A stretch of 64,000 bases of DNA from Siphonodentalium dalli (lineage: Eukaryota; Mollusca; Scaphopoda; Gadilida; Siphonodentaliidae). Both the position numbers and the translations under genes were made by a program. The DNA lies in the NCBI GenBank assembly GCA_032622095.1, contig CP136066.1, forward strand, positions 197,646,816 through 197,710,815, in the 5' to 3' direction. Of this stretch, positions 50,785 to 62,677 are shown in pieces. Position 1 is the first letter of the stretch. Each line of letters starts with the position of its first letter. The notes beneath the pieces were generated by a model that made no database searches, was not told the DNA's origin, and worked only from the letters and a program-made list of their open reading frames with translations.

Positions 50785-52640
50785 TGACAAATATATCTGT
50801 ATCAATATTACCATACGGGTCATTAAAATAGATACGACGAAACAAATTTTGAAGGGTGCATGTATCAGGTAAATTTTTATATTTCAAATGATGACAGGAA
50901 TGCAGAAAGTTGAAGTACCTACGTAATACTGGCTATCCGCATGAAGAGATATACATGTATATAAAAACCAGATGAGGGATATGTCTGTACAGTTGCTAAA
51001 CAATTCAGTCATGCAAAAGAGGATCAAAGAGTAAGATACCAAATTGCTGCCTGTGGTAATGTTTTTTAACGAAATTCGGGAAAATTAGATTACTCTCACC
51101 CTGGTTATCCAGAAGATAATTGTGGAATCTGATGACGATCGGACAAGGGTGTCGTCTGTAGGATCAACCAAATTATTTAGCCATAAAAATAGTAAAATTG
51201 AAGATCACCGCTGGCAGTGATGTCTTCACAAGGACAGTTTGAGAACAAAATATGGCTCACATCTAGCGGTGACCCAAAATATCCACATAAGAAAAAGTTC
51301 TCCAATAAAAGCTGGCTGCAGGGTGCGCCAATTGATTCAAATTCGAAATTTAGCAGGGTGTACTGCTTGTGGCCATGTTTTCCCCGCAAATTTGATAGAC
51401 TGATGGACAAAACCACTGAATCCGTTGAATCAATATACATGTATACATGGATTAATTTATATGCATTGTTATACACAGTACTGGTATATAAAGGTACTGA
51501 AAATAACTATATTACTAGTATACACAAAATAAACCATATATCATGGCTATGGGTTCTAATATCCGAACATGACAGCTGAGAACTTGGGGTGAATTAAAGA
51601 GTGGTGGTTTCTCAAGCATATCTAACCCTCCACGTCAGAACATGCCATTAAATGTCATAAGTATAATCTAGCTTGAGGACAGAAGTGATCCATAAAACCC
51701 CCCTTAATTCAACCAGGTCCTCGCGCGATGTATGATCGATCACATGATGATCTAGGGGGATTAGAATTGATGTATAAAAACAGCACTGCATGTAAATATA
51801 AAATAAAATAGTGCTACATCTTATTACAGATTATTGCCATATATAATCAGTGATTATACAGACAGTCTGACAAAATAAAGTTTCAGTGACACTCTATCCG
51901 AAGAGGGGAATAATTTCATCTGTTACAGTCAATGGAGCAATTATGAATCTGGAAAGGTGAAATTTCTAAGTAATACTAGATATCGACATGACGCGATAAA
52001 ATATAACGTAAATGCAATATGGCCGCTGGCGACCATTTTTTCCTATGAAATTAAAAAAATATTTGATAGCTCTCATCTGATAGATCAATATCAAGATAAA
52101 TATGAAGTTTGGTGATGATCGGATGAGTGAAGTGGACTGTGGTCTGTGCTAAACGGTTTAGTAATGCTTAAAAAGATTCTTACCTTAATATTTTTATGTT
52201 CACTTTATAAACTCCACTGAGTCATCTTTGTCATGTATTGAATTTGATATCTTTTGTTAACAGTTTATAAATTATGTATGTCTCGTGTTCGTTATTATAT
52301 TATATACACTTTATAGTGTGTTTTCAGAACGAAAAAAAAATTGAATAAAATCAACAAATTTGTAAATTTAAAAACAATTCAAACGTTGTTGTATTCCATG
52401 TCCCAGCCCGGACATATACACCAAATTTCAATAATATTCATTGAGAAACAACGGACCAAACGCTATATAACACCCGTATACATCTTTTATTCCGAATCGG
52501 ACTCGGGTACATGTTATAGTAGGTACCGAATTGACACACGTCGACTGGGCGAGTTGGCCATGGGGCGATTAGGCCGATTCCGGCACATTCTATAATCTAC
52601 CGTATGTATCCGTTTACGCGTAGTTTACTTTAGAAAGTTC
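50785..52640 (+). mobile_element. 5'-truncated LINE copy: last ORF2 codons plus 3' tail
   Basis: Matches the reverse complement of 25340-27410 with small indels. Homology begins in the last codons of ORF2 (TATCAATATTACCATACGGG) and ends near GTTTACGCGTAGTTTA. Truncation at the 5' side with a shared 3' limit is typical of LINE insertion. It lacks about 110 bp near 50970 and has about 50 bp extra near 51350 relative to copy 1. Confidence 0.6.
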
Positions 52641-52913
52641 CGCAATTAATACCGTAAATAGAGCGACCTTATTTGACAGAGAATGCCTCTGTTATTGATT
52701 ATCAAGTTGCTGTACATTAAAAACGACAAATTCACATGCTCGTTCAAGCGCAGTAGTCTATTTTCCCCATGTTAAAGGACATCCACAAATACTAAATAAC
52801 GCTAACCTACTGCCGAATGTTTGACACGACAACTGTTAACATATTTGGGCTGAATTCATCTGACGCGGTATTATTCCTCAAAATAAACAACAAAACCATC
52901 GTTACTTGGAAAT

Positions 52914-53091
52914 GTAGTTTGGGCTAACATTTACATAAATCCTCCAGATCAATTATCCGACACACACGTCAGATGAAAAAGTCACATGAAGTAACCGGCC
53001 AAGTAGTTTGGGCTAACATTTACATAAATCCTCCAGATCAATTATCCGACACACACGTCAGATGAAAAAGTCACATGAAGTAACCGGCCAA
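52914..53091 (+). repeat. 89-bp perfect tandem duplication
   Basis: GTAGTTTGGGCTAACATTTA begins at 52914 and at 53003. The two units look identical, so the duplication is recent or an assembly artefact. Confidence 0.9.
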
Positions 53092-53111
53092 ATTGGCCGA
53101 AATAACAACAA

Positions 53112-54848
53112 TAGAGACCTTTCGCATCCTCACGTTTACGATTACGAATACGGATAGCTATTCGTAGTCGTAAGTCTATCCGTATGGCCAAAAAGTCCTT
53201 TCGCAAAACGATTACGCGTAAGAGTTTTGACGAACACGTACGATCATTATTTCGTACCACTTTTACAACTCAAAGCGTGTGTTTGGTATACAATCCCTTA
53301 ATACTTCACTTATCGTCTCATTGGCAACAATGCGATACTCATGACCTGCTAATATTGTCAATAATTCGACCAGTCACAACGTACGACCCGGGATTCTCGT
53401 GATATATTGTGGCAATACAGGTATAAATGCCAGGTCATATGTGGTGGAAATTCAGTTCGTTGTTAGCATGGATGACCAGATAGACGTTATGCTGATGGGG
53501 AAGAGGGGTTCCTGAATTTGGACCTCACATCAACCACGACGCCATCGTTCAAGCCCCTTCAAGTCCGCGAGTTGATTTCAATGCGATTTCGGCTTCACCT
53601 CTTTGGGTTTAGGAAATCCGACATAAGGTTGGTGAGCTCGCTGATGTGCATCACTTCTGATTTGTTACTACCAAATCGAAACAAAGTTGACACGGTAGAA
53701 GCGATGTGCATCAAGTTGCTTTTTTGTCAGATATTTTGGGCAATTTTATAATATAGTTGACCGTGGTTAGCATTAATTTTGAGCAATTACTCGATTCTGA
53801 TAACAGAATCGGCATTTCAACAAAAAAATTGTTGTTGGAATCTGATGATATGGTGACATCTAATCGGATTGAGTACCTTTAAATGCCGCATTTGTGCGTG
53901 TTCTTTAAATTAAAAATAAATGCAAAGAACAAACCTGACAGAGACTCCTGAGCTCTGGTGGTGTCGGTGGGTGTGCCAAATATTATTTTAGTTACGGTTC
54001 AGGAGCAGAAATCACTACTTACCAGTTGAATCGGGATCCAGGGTAGGTTCAGATTACTCAGACAGAGTACTTTATGTAACTTAGAACTCGGTTATGAATT
54101 CCATGTAATTTTTAAATCGGTTATGAATTCCATGTTATTTTAAAATGCCCTGCATTACAGACTCTACGAGAGAGATATATAGAACCCAACTTCTACCGAA
54201 AACCGAATATTATTAAATTGAATGAACTATTCAATTCGGGAAAGGGGAAGAGAACACAAAATCTTTCACTATTCATTAATAGGGTTATACCATTCTTTGG
54301 GCTCTCCTGAGGCATTCTATAACTACATACGCTAGGACACCACCATGGGTTGTTGAATTAAATAATTGTTGAATTTCACTATATATTGTGTACTATCTTG
54401 CACATAATAATCACTCAAAACTCCTCATGCATCGCACATTATATACTGTATTTTTGGCGACTGGTTTCATAGTGCACTCCTCTTACTGTAAAGTTTTCTG
54501 TCGCAGCCAGCAATGGCTATCCGTTGTGAATAGCGATCTTATTTCGCGGGAAGCTCGTGATTCACGACGACGAGTACAGTGATTGACAATCTAAACAGCA
54601 TATCGAGGTCGTAGCTCAATACAACTGGATGGTTTACATGATATACATATACAGTCTCGAACGGAGTAAAGTGATATATTGCAGAAAATAAATTTCAGGT
54701 GTTATTTGAGCTTATTAGAAACCATGAAATCGTAACCGTCATTACGGATAGTAAAATACGAGAACGATTATAAAGTACACAAAGGTTGGTGACGTAGTAC
54801 CCTATCCGTATCCGTAATCGTAAACGTGAGTTTTGCGAAAGGTCTCTA
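53112..54848. mobile_element. TIR transposon with Harbinger-like remnant
   Basis: Ends start TAGAGACCTTTCGCA and share about 46 bp of inverted repeat (also CACGTTTACGATTACG). TA flanks both sides. A second, decayed terminus (GAAAGGTGTCTAA) lies at about 54940-54955, suggesting nested copies. An internal frame resembles PIF/Harbinger transposase. Confidence 0.5.
53469..53750 (+). pseudogene. PIF/Harbinger-like transposase N-terminal remnant
   Basis: A frame opening MDDQIDVMLMGKRGS is interrupted by a stop, then resumes in other phases and includes LLLPNRNKVDTVEAMCIKLL. This resembles the LP-NR--V---EALCI-L block near the start of Harbinger-type DDE nucleases. After KLL the usual RLAYP continuation is lost, probably by frameshift. 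No DDE motif seen. Assignment rests on one short motif and on the TIR context. Confidence 0.35.
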
Positions 54849-55722
54849 TAGGGAAAAACGACAACGAATAGAAAGAACACAAATTCTAGTGACATAGTAC
54901 CCGATTCGTAATAATTATCGGTCGTAGTTCATTATTCGAAAGGTGTCTAATTTCTGCATGCTATTCGAAAAAATGTTCAATTCAAAAGTCTCCAATGTTG
55001 TAAGGATAGCGTTTTATAACGATGTCAACATTCATCGGACCGTGACCAAATTCAAACTGGGCATCTGTCTTCTGAAATTTGAATCACGTACCAAATAATC
55101 AAGATATTCAGTTGAATTAAAAACAATAATGTTGTCCTCTGAATTTTAACACAAATGTCTGTGAAGATCCAAGAAATTAGTGCCACACTGAGATCCGATG
55201 GAATTGTGACATTTTTAAAACTGAACTTTGTGGTAAAGTGTTTAAAACATATATGGCTGGTGAAATGGTGAAAACAACAACTAGTCAACAAGACCCTCCG
55301 ATACATGTCGTGTTCACAGCACCATGTCATAAAAGGTGCCGTGCCATTACGGTGCCATTCAAACCGGTCACCAAGTATTATAGACCAAATATGAAATTTG
55401 CCGATGTTCAAAACAATGAAAACAGCAATAAAATTGTCTTGTTGTCTCTGAATAGAACATTTGATTGTGGCAAAATTATCAGATGCTCTCATCTGTTATC
55501 AAATATCGGACATTTGTGTTGAGTCAGTTACTTATCTACTACATTGCGAAGAAGTGCCAGAATTTGATAATTTATGTACCCAGTTGGAAAAAAATTGTGC
55601 TTAAAAATAATCGAAATATTTACCTTATATCGAGCCAGGCTATAATACTGAACTTTGCACCGTGCATCATGGCATGAGCTAATCTAATTAGATTTTGAAT
55701 AATGAGAAATATAATATGCTTA
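54849..55722. other. Anonymous region
   Basis: Overlapping frames on both strands (up to 146 codons, 55052-55492) show no recognised domain and no splice or promoter logic. A second decayed TIR of the preceding element lies at the left edge. Confidence 0.35.
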
Positions 55723-56320
55723 CTAGCTGATGTACCCGCCGTTGCACGGACCAAATGTGGCAAAATTTAAATAGTTCGTAATGAATTAGGAACTGATGTT
55801 TGCAAAAACTCCCCTAATCCTTTCACCGGGATTGGAACAGACTGATTCAAGGTATTATGAATGACAGAATACACGCACGCTTTCGCTGTCCCGATAAGGT
55901 CAAGTATAAATAGCGTTAGAGTAGAACTTTGTCCAAATGTGGTGAATATAAAGAGCGTTTGTGTCGTGTTATTATGTTCTGTAATGCGGATATGACGCCA
56001 TAACGTCAAAAGGCGACGTCGGTCAGCATCAGGACCCCTCCCGCCAACGGTGCAGAATTGTGAAAGTTATTCGACTCCCCCCACCCAACCAAACGCTATA
56101 TATGCATGCATGCGAACCATGTCCATGTTAACCGGGGAGTACAGATACATATCCATGCCAAATTTCGTCGCAATCGGTGCAGAAACGAGAATGTTCAACC
56201 TTTATCATTCAACATTCGACTGCGCATATTTTACCAAATTCCTATTTACAATATACACGGAGAATATTCTCGAAATTGCCAACACTGTCTCTTTTTATCT
56301 TTCTCTCTCCCTCTGGGTCC

Positions 56321-56360
<40 letters not shown>

Positions 56361-56406
56361 ATATCTCCATCTCCCTTTCGATCTCTCTTTCTCTCTCCCT
56401 CTATCC

Positions 56407-56453
<47 letters not shown>

Positions 56454-56712
56454 ACTCACTAAGTATGATCCTTATACGCTTATTTCACAGGGAAATGATG
56501 TATGGGTAAATAGGCACCAGGAACAATTTCCTATATACAAAATACACGGAGAATATTGTCAAAATTATCAACACTATCTCTTTCCCCCCACCCCCATCAA
56601 ACGCTATATATGCATACATGCCAACCCTGCCCATGTTATAACCGGAGAGTACAGATTCATATCCATACCAAATTTCGTCGCAATCGGTGCAGAAATTATG
56701 TCATATAAGTAG
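55723..56712 (-). mobile_element. Helitron-like element, family C, inverted copy
   Basis: Its 3' end on the minus strand is GGCGGGTACATCAG plus CTAG (55723-55726). The body matches the reverse complement of about 4880-6104, including both CACCGATTGCGACG-type modules and CT tracts (56326-56455). The 5' end is not typical, so it is probably 5'-truncated. Confidence 0.65.
56326..56455. repeat. (CT)n-rich tract
   Basis: CT and CTCC runs, complement of the GA tracts in the left copy. Confidence 0.9.
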
Positions 56713-57116
56713 CTAAATTTCTTCATAGCGCTTATCAAAAAAGACAAGATCTTCTCAGTAAAACATTTTCAATCCGACATTGAAAGTGACGTCACGTTAC
56801 GTTCATATGTTTATGAACACATGGACTCAGGGGGGGCGTGTCTACCGTAACGCTATGGGGAAATCGGAAGCGATATTAGGTGTATGTAAATATAGAGAGA
56901 TAGTTAGTTCAGAGTGTTCAGGCGTCGAAGAACCGGCGATTATCCTAAATGTGTTATAAATCAAATGAAGCCACGAATGAAGCGCCACTCGCATCCGTAT
57001 GGGCTAGCAACACCCATAAGTTATCTTGGGCGGATTAATTGTGTGCACGTGAAGAGTAATGATGCAGAAGCAAGAAGTCGCTCCACATAATTCCGCGAAG
57101 AATTTGGCACCGAGCA

Positions 57117-57205
57117 GGATCGCATGGAAGTGGAGGATCGCATGGAAGTGGAGGATCGCATGGAAGTGGAGGATCGCATGGAAGTGGAGGATCGCATGGA
57201 AGTGG
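57117..57205 (+). repeat. 18-bp minisatellite, five units
   Basis: GGATCGCATGGAAGTGGA repeated almost perfectly. In one plus frame it reads as DRMEVE repeats but has stops close by on both sides. Confidence 0.9.
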
Positions 57206-57334
57206 TCTTGATGCAGTGAGTCTAAAGTGACGAAAGTATCCGCCCCGAAACGGTCTATGATCATGCACCAGTAATGGTATCTTAGAGCATGAATGACAGG
57301 AGTGTTACACGAAGTGGTGATGTGTTCGATTTCA

Positions 57335-57724
57335 TTAAACAACAATGCATTCTCTTATATATGCGAGTCGATCATAGGTCGCCTCGATTATATAAGAGAA
57401 TGCATTGGCCTAACCATTTTAAAATATAATTTTGTATCCATTTTTCTTACATTCTTTAACAGTTTTATCGTTTTTTTGTAATTTTTTTCTTACATACACA
57501 ATTTTTTACAAATTTTCTAATTTGTTTTTAATAAATCTTTAACAATTTTTTTTACATTTTTTCGGACACTTTATAACAATTATAAAATTTAAGATAAGAT
57601 ATATTAGGCCAACGCAATCTCTTATATATGCGAGGCAATCTATGGTCGACTCGCATATATAAGAGAATGCATTGGCACAGGGTATTCGCAAAATTTCCGG
57701 AAGCTCCCGTCATTAAAGGGTTAA
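57335..57724. mobile_element. piggyBac-like MITE, older copy
   Basis: TTAA at both ends (57335-57338, 57721-57724). The right end reads AAAGGGTTAA, while the left terminus is shortened. Carries two 67-bp palindromes (57342-57408, 57609-57675). Confidence 0.55.
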
Positions 57725-57837
57725 TAATCCAACTGTTAACTTTGTTTGGTCTCATGTGCATGCAGCTTTCACTGCTCATAACTTATTATTACGCAGTTGG
57801 TGTGTGTCCTGTCTCTGTTGTGAGAATATTGTGTGCG

Positions 57838-58238
57838 TTAACCCTTTACCCAACAAACCGGCCAAAACCGGCCAAATAAAGCTTCAACAGCCTAAAATAT
57901 CTTCGGTCTGTCTCAATAGAACCATACAAATATGGATATCATTGGAACCGGCTCCTTGACCACATTGTGATAGTTACAGTTATGCCCTGTGCCAATGCAT
58001 TCTCTTATATATGCGAGTCGACCATAGGTCGCCTCGCATATATAAGAGAATGCATTGGCCTAACAAAAATCTTTTTTTAACACTTTTTACCATTTTTTTC
58101 TTACATTCTTTAAGAATTTTATAATTTTTAATGTGTTAAGCCAATGCATTCTCTTATATATGCGAGGCGACCTATGGTCGACTCGCATATATAAGAGAAT
58201 GCATTGGCACAGGGCCGTTCTGTTGGGTAAAGGGTTAA
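57838..58238. mobile_element. piggyBac-like MITE, best copy
   Basis: 401 bp from TTAACCCTTTACCCAACA to its exact complement ending TTAA. Contains tandem CCGGCCAAAA words and two palindromes (57992-58058, 58141-58207) flanking a T-rich core. No transposase. Confidence 0.7.
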
Positions 58239-58312
58239 TCAGTGGAAAACAATTGTACCCGGTATCATACATAACGTTCTTATAAATAAGTCAGCCAAGA
58301 CCAGAAGAGTGT

Positions 58313-58785
58313 AAAGGTACTCAACCCGATAAAACTCCTCTCAATTACTATTTCAATGGCTTCGGGGGTCAAAAATATTTGATTCGAGTCTAGGAAGTCA
58401 CCCATCAAAGCTCAGATTTGTTAGATATCGATTTTAGAAATCTATTATTTTTCATTATCGGGAATACTATCTGGCCCAGAACTCAGTCAAAATTGCGTTA
58501 AAATTACCACTTGATTTTAGAGTTATCCAACCTTGTCTGTTTGAATAGATTTGGAGAACACATCCAGAGCAGATTACGGCAGTTAGTAGTACTGATCTCG
58601 AGTTTATAACAAATTTCAAAAATCAATATCTAATAACTCTGAGCTTTGTTTGATGGGTTCCTCGACTCGAATCAAATATTTTTTACCCCCAAAGCCAAAG
58701 AAATAGTAATATAGGACCCTCCGATCGGATTGTTGTTGTTGGAATCTGTTGAGATGGGGACCCTCTTTACGGGTTGAGTACCTTT
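58313..58785. mobile_element. Foldback MITE with TA flanks
   Basis: Ends AAAGGTACTCAACCCG and complement. The arms extend over 130 bp or more (shared TTTGATTCGAGTC, CCCATCAA, AGCTCAGA). A fragment of its right end recurs at 53820-53885. Confidence 0.65.
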
Positions 58786-59860
58786 AATACCTTACGTAAT
58801 CACATGTGCCATTCATATTACCTCAAATCTGTTGTCTCAAACTTACCGTAATACCGAAGTAAATTACCCTGGTAGAATTACTGTAATATAACCACAACAT
58901 ATATACTTGCATACCGGTAAAATACCTTGGTAAAATACATGGATGGGTCCATGAGTAAAAAAATACATGGGTGGGTCTACATGTGTGCGTATAATATGGT
59001 GACGATTCACTGGAAACAATTACATCATTTTACCTTCAAGTTGGTGGACGTTCAATGTGAGTCATCCGTGCGTATACTTGCCCTGAGAGCTGATTGAAAT
59101 GCTACGCTGGTGTGTCATTTGAACATACCTATGCTGATAAGTAAATGAAGGAATGGCCATTAAATAAAAAAAAAAAAATGGTTACCCAAACATATTTCTT
59201 TCATAAAGGTGGTAAGTGTTATTTAAACAGGTGGCCCTCACCCATGATCAAGCACCACACCATCATATACTCTAATAAAATAGCTCCAAATTTGGTTCCC
59301 CGGAGAACCAAATACCAACATAGAGCCAAACAGTTTGGTTCACCACAAGAAACAATATGGAACCAATATCCTAAGTTTGGTTCTTCGAAGAACCCACCGA
59401 ATTCAAGGTTTGTGGGAGCACGGCCAAGCTTAAATTTACTAGTCTTATTTTCACTATCCATAGTTATCCGAAAAATCTAAATTAGTTTATGTTCACATTA
59501 AATTTTTTTTTAGGTTTACAAGACTGTTGAATGTTCCGGTCTTTTGTTGCCAAAACTCTGAAACATTTGTGATTTCTGTTGCTATAATATTATTTGTAGA
59601 AGTCAGTATGCTCTGTTGTGGGGGGGGGGGGGGTATCCAACTTGGAATATCCAAGCACACACCTCATTGACCATCCCACTCTGACTGAGGTATCAGTTGG
59701 GGGGAATTAAAGCATTAAATATCCAATGTGAGAACATTTTGAGATCTGAATCTAAACAATTCGAAATCTTAACATTATAGTGGTTTAACTCCAGGAAATT
59801 TCACACCCTGATTTGTTTTGTCTCACCCCCCCCCCAACTTTGGTCAAAATTTTCAGCAGT
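58786..59860. other. Anonymous region
   Basis: Contains repeated TACCGTAAT/TACCTTGG words (58845-58935), a palindrome-rich block with TTTGGTTC (59290-59400) and a G run at about 59620. No gene recognised. Confidence 0.35.
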
Positions 59861-59869
59861 TGGAAATTT

Positions 59870-60680
59870 CATACCAACCACAAATTCAGTTGGAAATTTC
59901 ACACCAACAATAGGTTGAAAATGTTCTTGTCGTTTGATTTTCAAACAATATTTTGGGGGAATTTATTGTTTTTGGAGCAATATTTGCATATTTTCCAACT
60001 TTTGGTAAACAATTTGGACGGAAATGGCCATCAGTTGGAAATTATCTAACCTTAGGGTGGTGTTAGGTTGGAAATTTCCAACACTTGGAAACCTTGTGTC
60101 CTGGTCCCTCCCCGGTGGCCAGTCAAAAACTACTAGTTAATTTAAGAAAACAATATTGTCCTACATTTGGTCAACATGGTCATTGGAATTGTCATCAGTT
60201 GGAAAATTTCCAACCTCAGTGGGGATGTCAGGGTTGAAATTTCCAACTCTAGGAAGGCTTTAGGCTAGTCTAGATGCTAAGATTTAGCGATTTTCTTGTT
60301 CGGATTTCAAAATTTTCGCACACGCCGGGCCGAACCATGGTCGGCCCGGTGTGTCATGGTCCCTCCCCTGGACAATAAAAAATTTCTAATTAGTCTAAGA
60401 AAACAATATTTTACTACATTTGGACAAAATTGTGGACTGAAATTGTCATCAGTTGGAGATATTTTCCAACCTAAGGGTATGAGGTTTGAAATTTCCAACA
60501 CTAGGAAAGCTTGAGGCCAGTCTAGATGCTAGGATTTTGCGATTTTCTTGTTTTCAAACTCTTCTCACATCAGGCCGAACAACCATGGTCGGCCCGGTGT
60601 ATCCTGGTCTCTTGTCCGTAGCCGTTTGCATTTGTCGAAAGTTGGATCACTAGATGTTAGGATTTATGCAATTTTCAGGT
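59870..60680 (+). repeat. GGAAATTTCC-rich tandem repeat, unit about 252 bp
   Basis: TGGTCCCTCCCC begins at 60104 and 60357; GTCTAGATGCTA begins at 60268 and 60520. Each unit carries AAATTTCCAAC palindromic words and, in two units, a near-palindrome around GGGCCGAACCATGGTCGGCC. Confidence 0.7.
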
Positions 60681-61123
60681 TCAAATATTTGAATGTTCTG
60701 ATACCGGGTATATACAAGCATGGCTTATGAATATATAGGCTATTAGGCCTGAGTATGGATGTACAAGGGGTGCAAATGGAATTATGCAAAAATTGTGTTT
60801 GGTCGGATTCAAGGGGGGGGGGGGGGGTTCTGTTGGAATTTCCCAAAGTAGACACCCCAACGGAGACCCTATAACCATGTCCCTGCCTATCATTGGTGTG
60901 AAATTTCCAACTAAATTTGTGTCAGTACGAAATTTCCAACTGTTGAAGGTTTTGACCAGTTGGGGTGTCGCCATGTACCTGCTACAAACTGGAGAACGCT
61001 CTTGTTATCTACAGCTTTTTGCCGACAAGCATGGACGCTCTTAATAACAGGCGATCATTTTTGCTAGGCTGACAAAATAGCAAAGCGTACTTTTACTTTA
61101 AACATATTTTATTCGTATATCAA

Positions 61124-61126
<3 letters not shown>

Positions 61127-61172
<46 letters not shown>
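61127..61172. repeat. (AT)n microsatellite
   Basis: Pure AT dinucleotide run of 46 bp. Confidence 0.95.
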
Positions 61173-61175
<3 letters not shown>

Positions 61176-61451
61176 GATATTTAAGGAAGATGTGAAATAT
61201 AGATTTCAAGGCCATGTATGTATCAAACATTTGACTGTAAGGTTAAGCTGAATTGGTATAGTAGTGAATTTGGCGATTCGTCCGATGACGCCCTTGACAG
61301 TTACGCTGGAATAAATTATCGATGTGTATACAAATGGTGGATGTGGTGATCCGAATGAGGGAGGGGTGTCTAGCAATGTTTGTGTTTGGTCTATGTTGAG
61401 CGATTTGTGGTTGAAATTGGATTGTGGCTATATGTCATCGCAGCCAGACAG

Positions 61452-62224
61452 TCATGAATCAAAGCGTTTTGTCGCAGCAATATACTGTTGCACTATTTGG
61501 AAAAACCTTATATTCTCCGGAATTTAGATGTACAATATCCCGAGAAAAAAAAACTGATCGACGTCGGTCACAATGAAGCGTTCGCGGGTTAACTTATCGT
61601 CAAGATCCAACCGTTCATTTTGATATAAAGGGCACTTTAAAAAGAAATGGTATGCATCTTCCAAAGGGTTCCCACAACTGCAAACAGGACTTTCGGCTAT
61701 GTAGTTTTGATACATATCAGCACGGAGATCACTGCGCCCGTTTCGAATTCGGGAATGTATCATATTATATCGTCTGAGACCTGAATAGAAATGAGGGCTC
61801 ATGGGGTTTGGGGTTGGTATATGAGTCGTAAATTGAATTTGAAGTCAGAGAAAGGGACAACGTCGGTCATTTCAGTTGGGATTTTGTACCAATCAGCTAT
61901 CGCCGAGGGCAGAAAGGTCTTTTATAGTGCTCAGTGTGGCATCGATAAGAATATAATTTTCCCTGGCGTCTGAAATAATAACTTGAGACCTGGCTAGCTC
62001 TGGTGGGAGGATTGTAGATAAGTAATTGGGCGATTCATTTTTTACTATTTTGTAAATCACTTCAAGCTTGTGGAATTGGCGCCGCGTTTCGAAAGAAAGC
62101 CAACCTACCTCCTGCAGGACAAAAAATTAGAAACCGAGCGTGTCAGTCCAGAGACTATACGGCCAGCATCTGCATGGAGGCGGTCGAGCTTGTTTAATAG
62201 GTAACGTGGTGCGCAGTCCCATAC
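61452..62224 (-). pseudogene. LINE reverse transcriptase C-terminal remnant (second family)
   Basis: On the minus strand, in order: NKLDRLHADAGRIVSGL, GWLSFETRRQFHKLEVIYKI, FLPSAIADWYKIP, and a zinc-like CSCGNPLEDAYHFFLKC module. It then has a tail that continues past one in-frame TAA (IPENIRFFQIVQQYI) to a stop at 61452. These blocks are the standard thumb and C-terminal region of Jockey/CR1-type LINE proteins. Several frame changes occur. The upstream catalytic part is absent because a MITE begins at 62225, inside the codons that should precede Val-Trp. It differs from the 27-33 kb LINE in its zinc module. Confidence 0.75.
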
Positions 62225-62677
62225 AGGTTACAATACACCAAATACAAATTAGTAGAGTGATTTCCCCTGGGACCCCCAAGCTAGGATCAGCATAAAAAAA
62301 ATTCTGGCAGCTGAATGGTCAATGATACATGGATGAAAAGTGCACGAAAAAATGCACAGATGTGTTTCCCGTCGAGAAACATCAAATATAACCACATGGT
62401 AAATGGTTATGGCTGTGCAAGTGGCGAATAATTTATGGGAGGTGTTTGTGTTTTTTTCGATGTCATTTTTTTCACAATTTTAAGGGTAGTGTGACGTTTG
62501 TCAAGCTCCAGTGTGATCTACCATGTTAACAAGTACTTTTTTGCACATTTCTGTGTGTCTAAAAGGACGTTCTTTAATTTCAAATACTCGTGCAGGGTCA
62601 AAGCTTTGCAACGAATATAGGCCAGCGGGATTTGTTAACACTGAGGCCTATGTAAATCATTTGGTGTATTGTAACCT
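62225..62677. mobile_element. CACTA-ended MITE, copy 1
   Basis: A perfect 19-bp terminal inverted repeat AGGTTACAATACACCAAAT. The right side extends to CCTATAGTG, giving the outer end CACTATAGG; the left side has lost it. Body of 453 bp without protein. Inserted in LINE coding sequence. Confidence 0.7.

Noticed and set aside
55052-55522. 146- and 94-codon overlapping frames
   Set aside because: No recognisable domain, splice or promoter signals, and equal openness on both strands.
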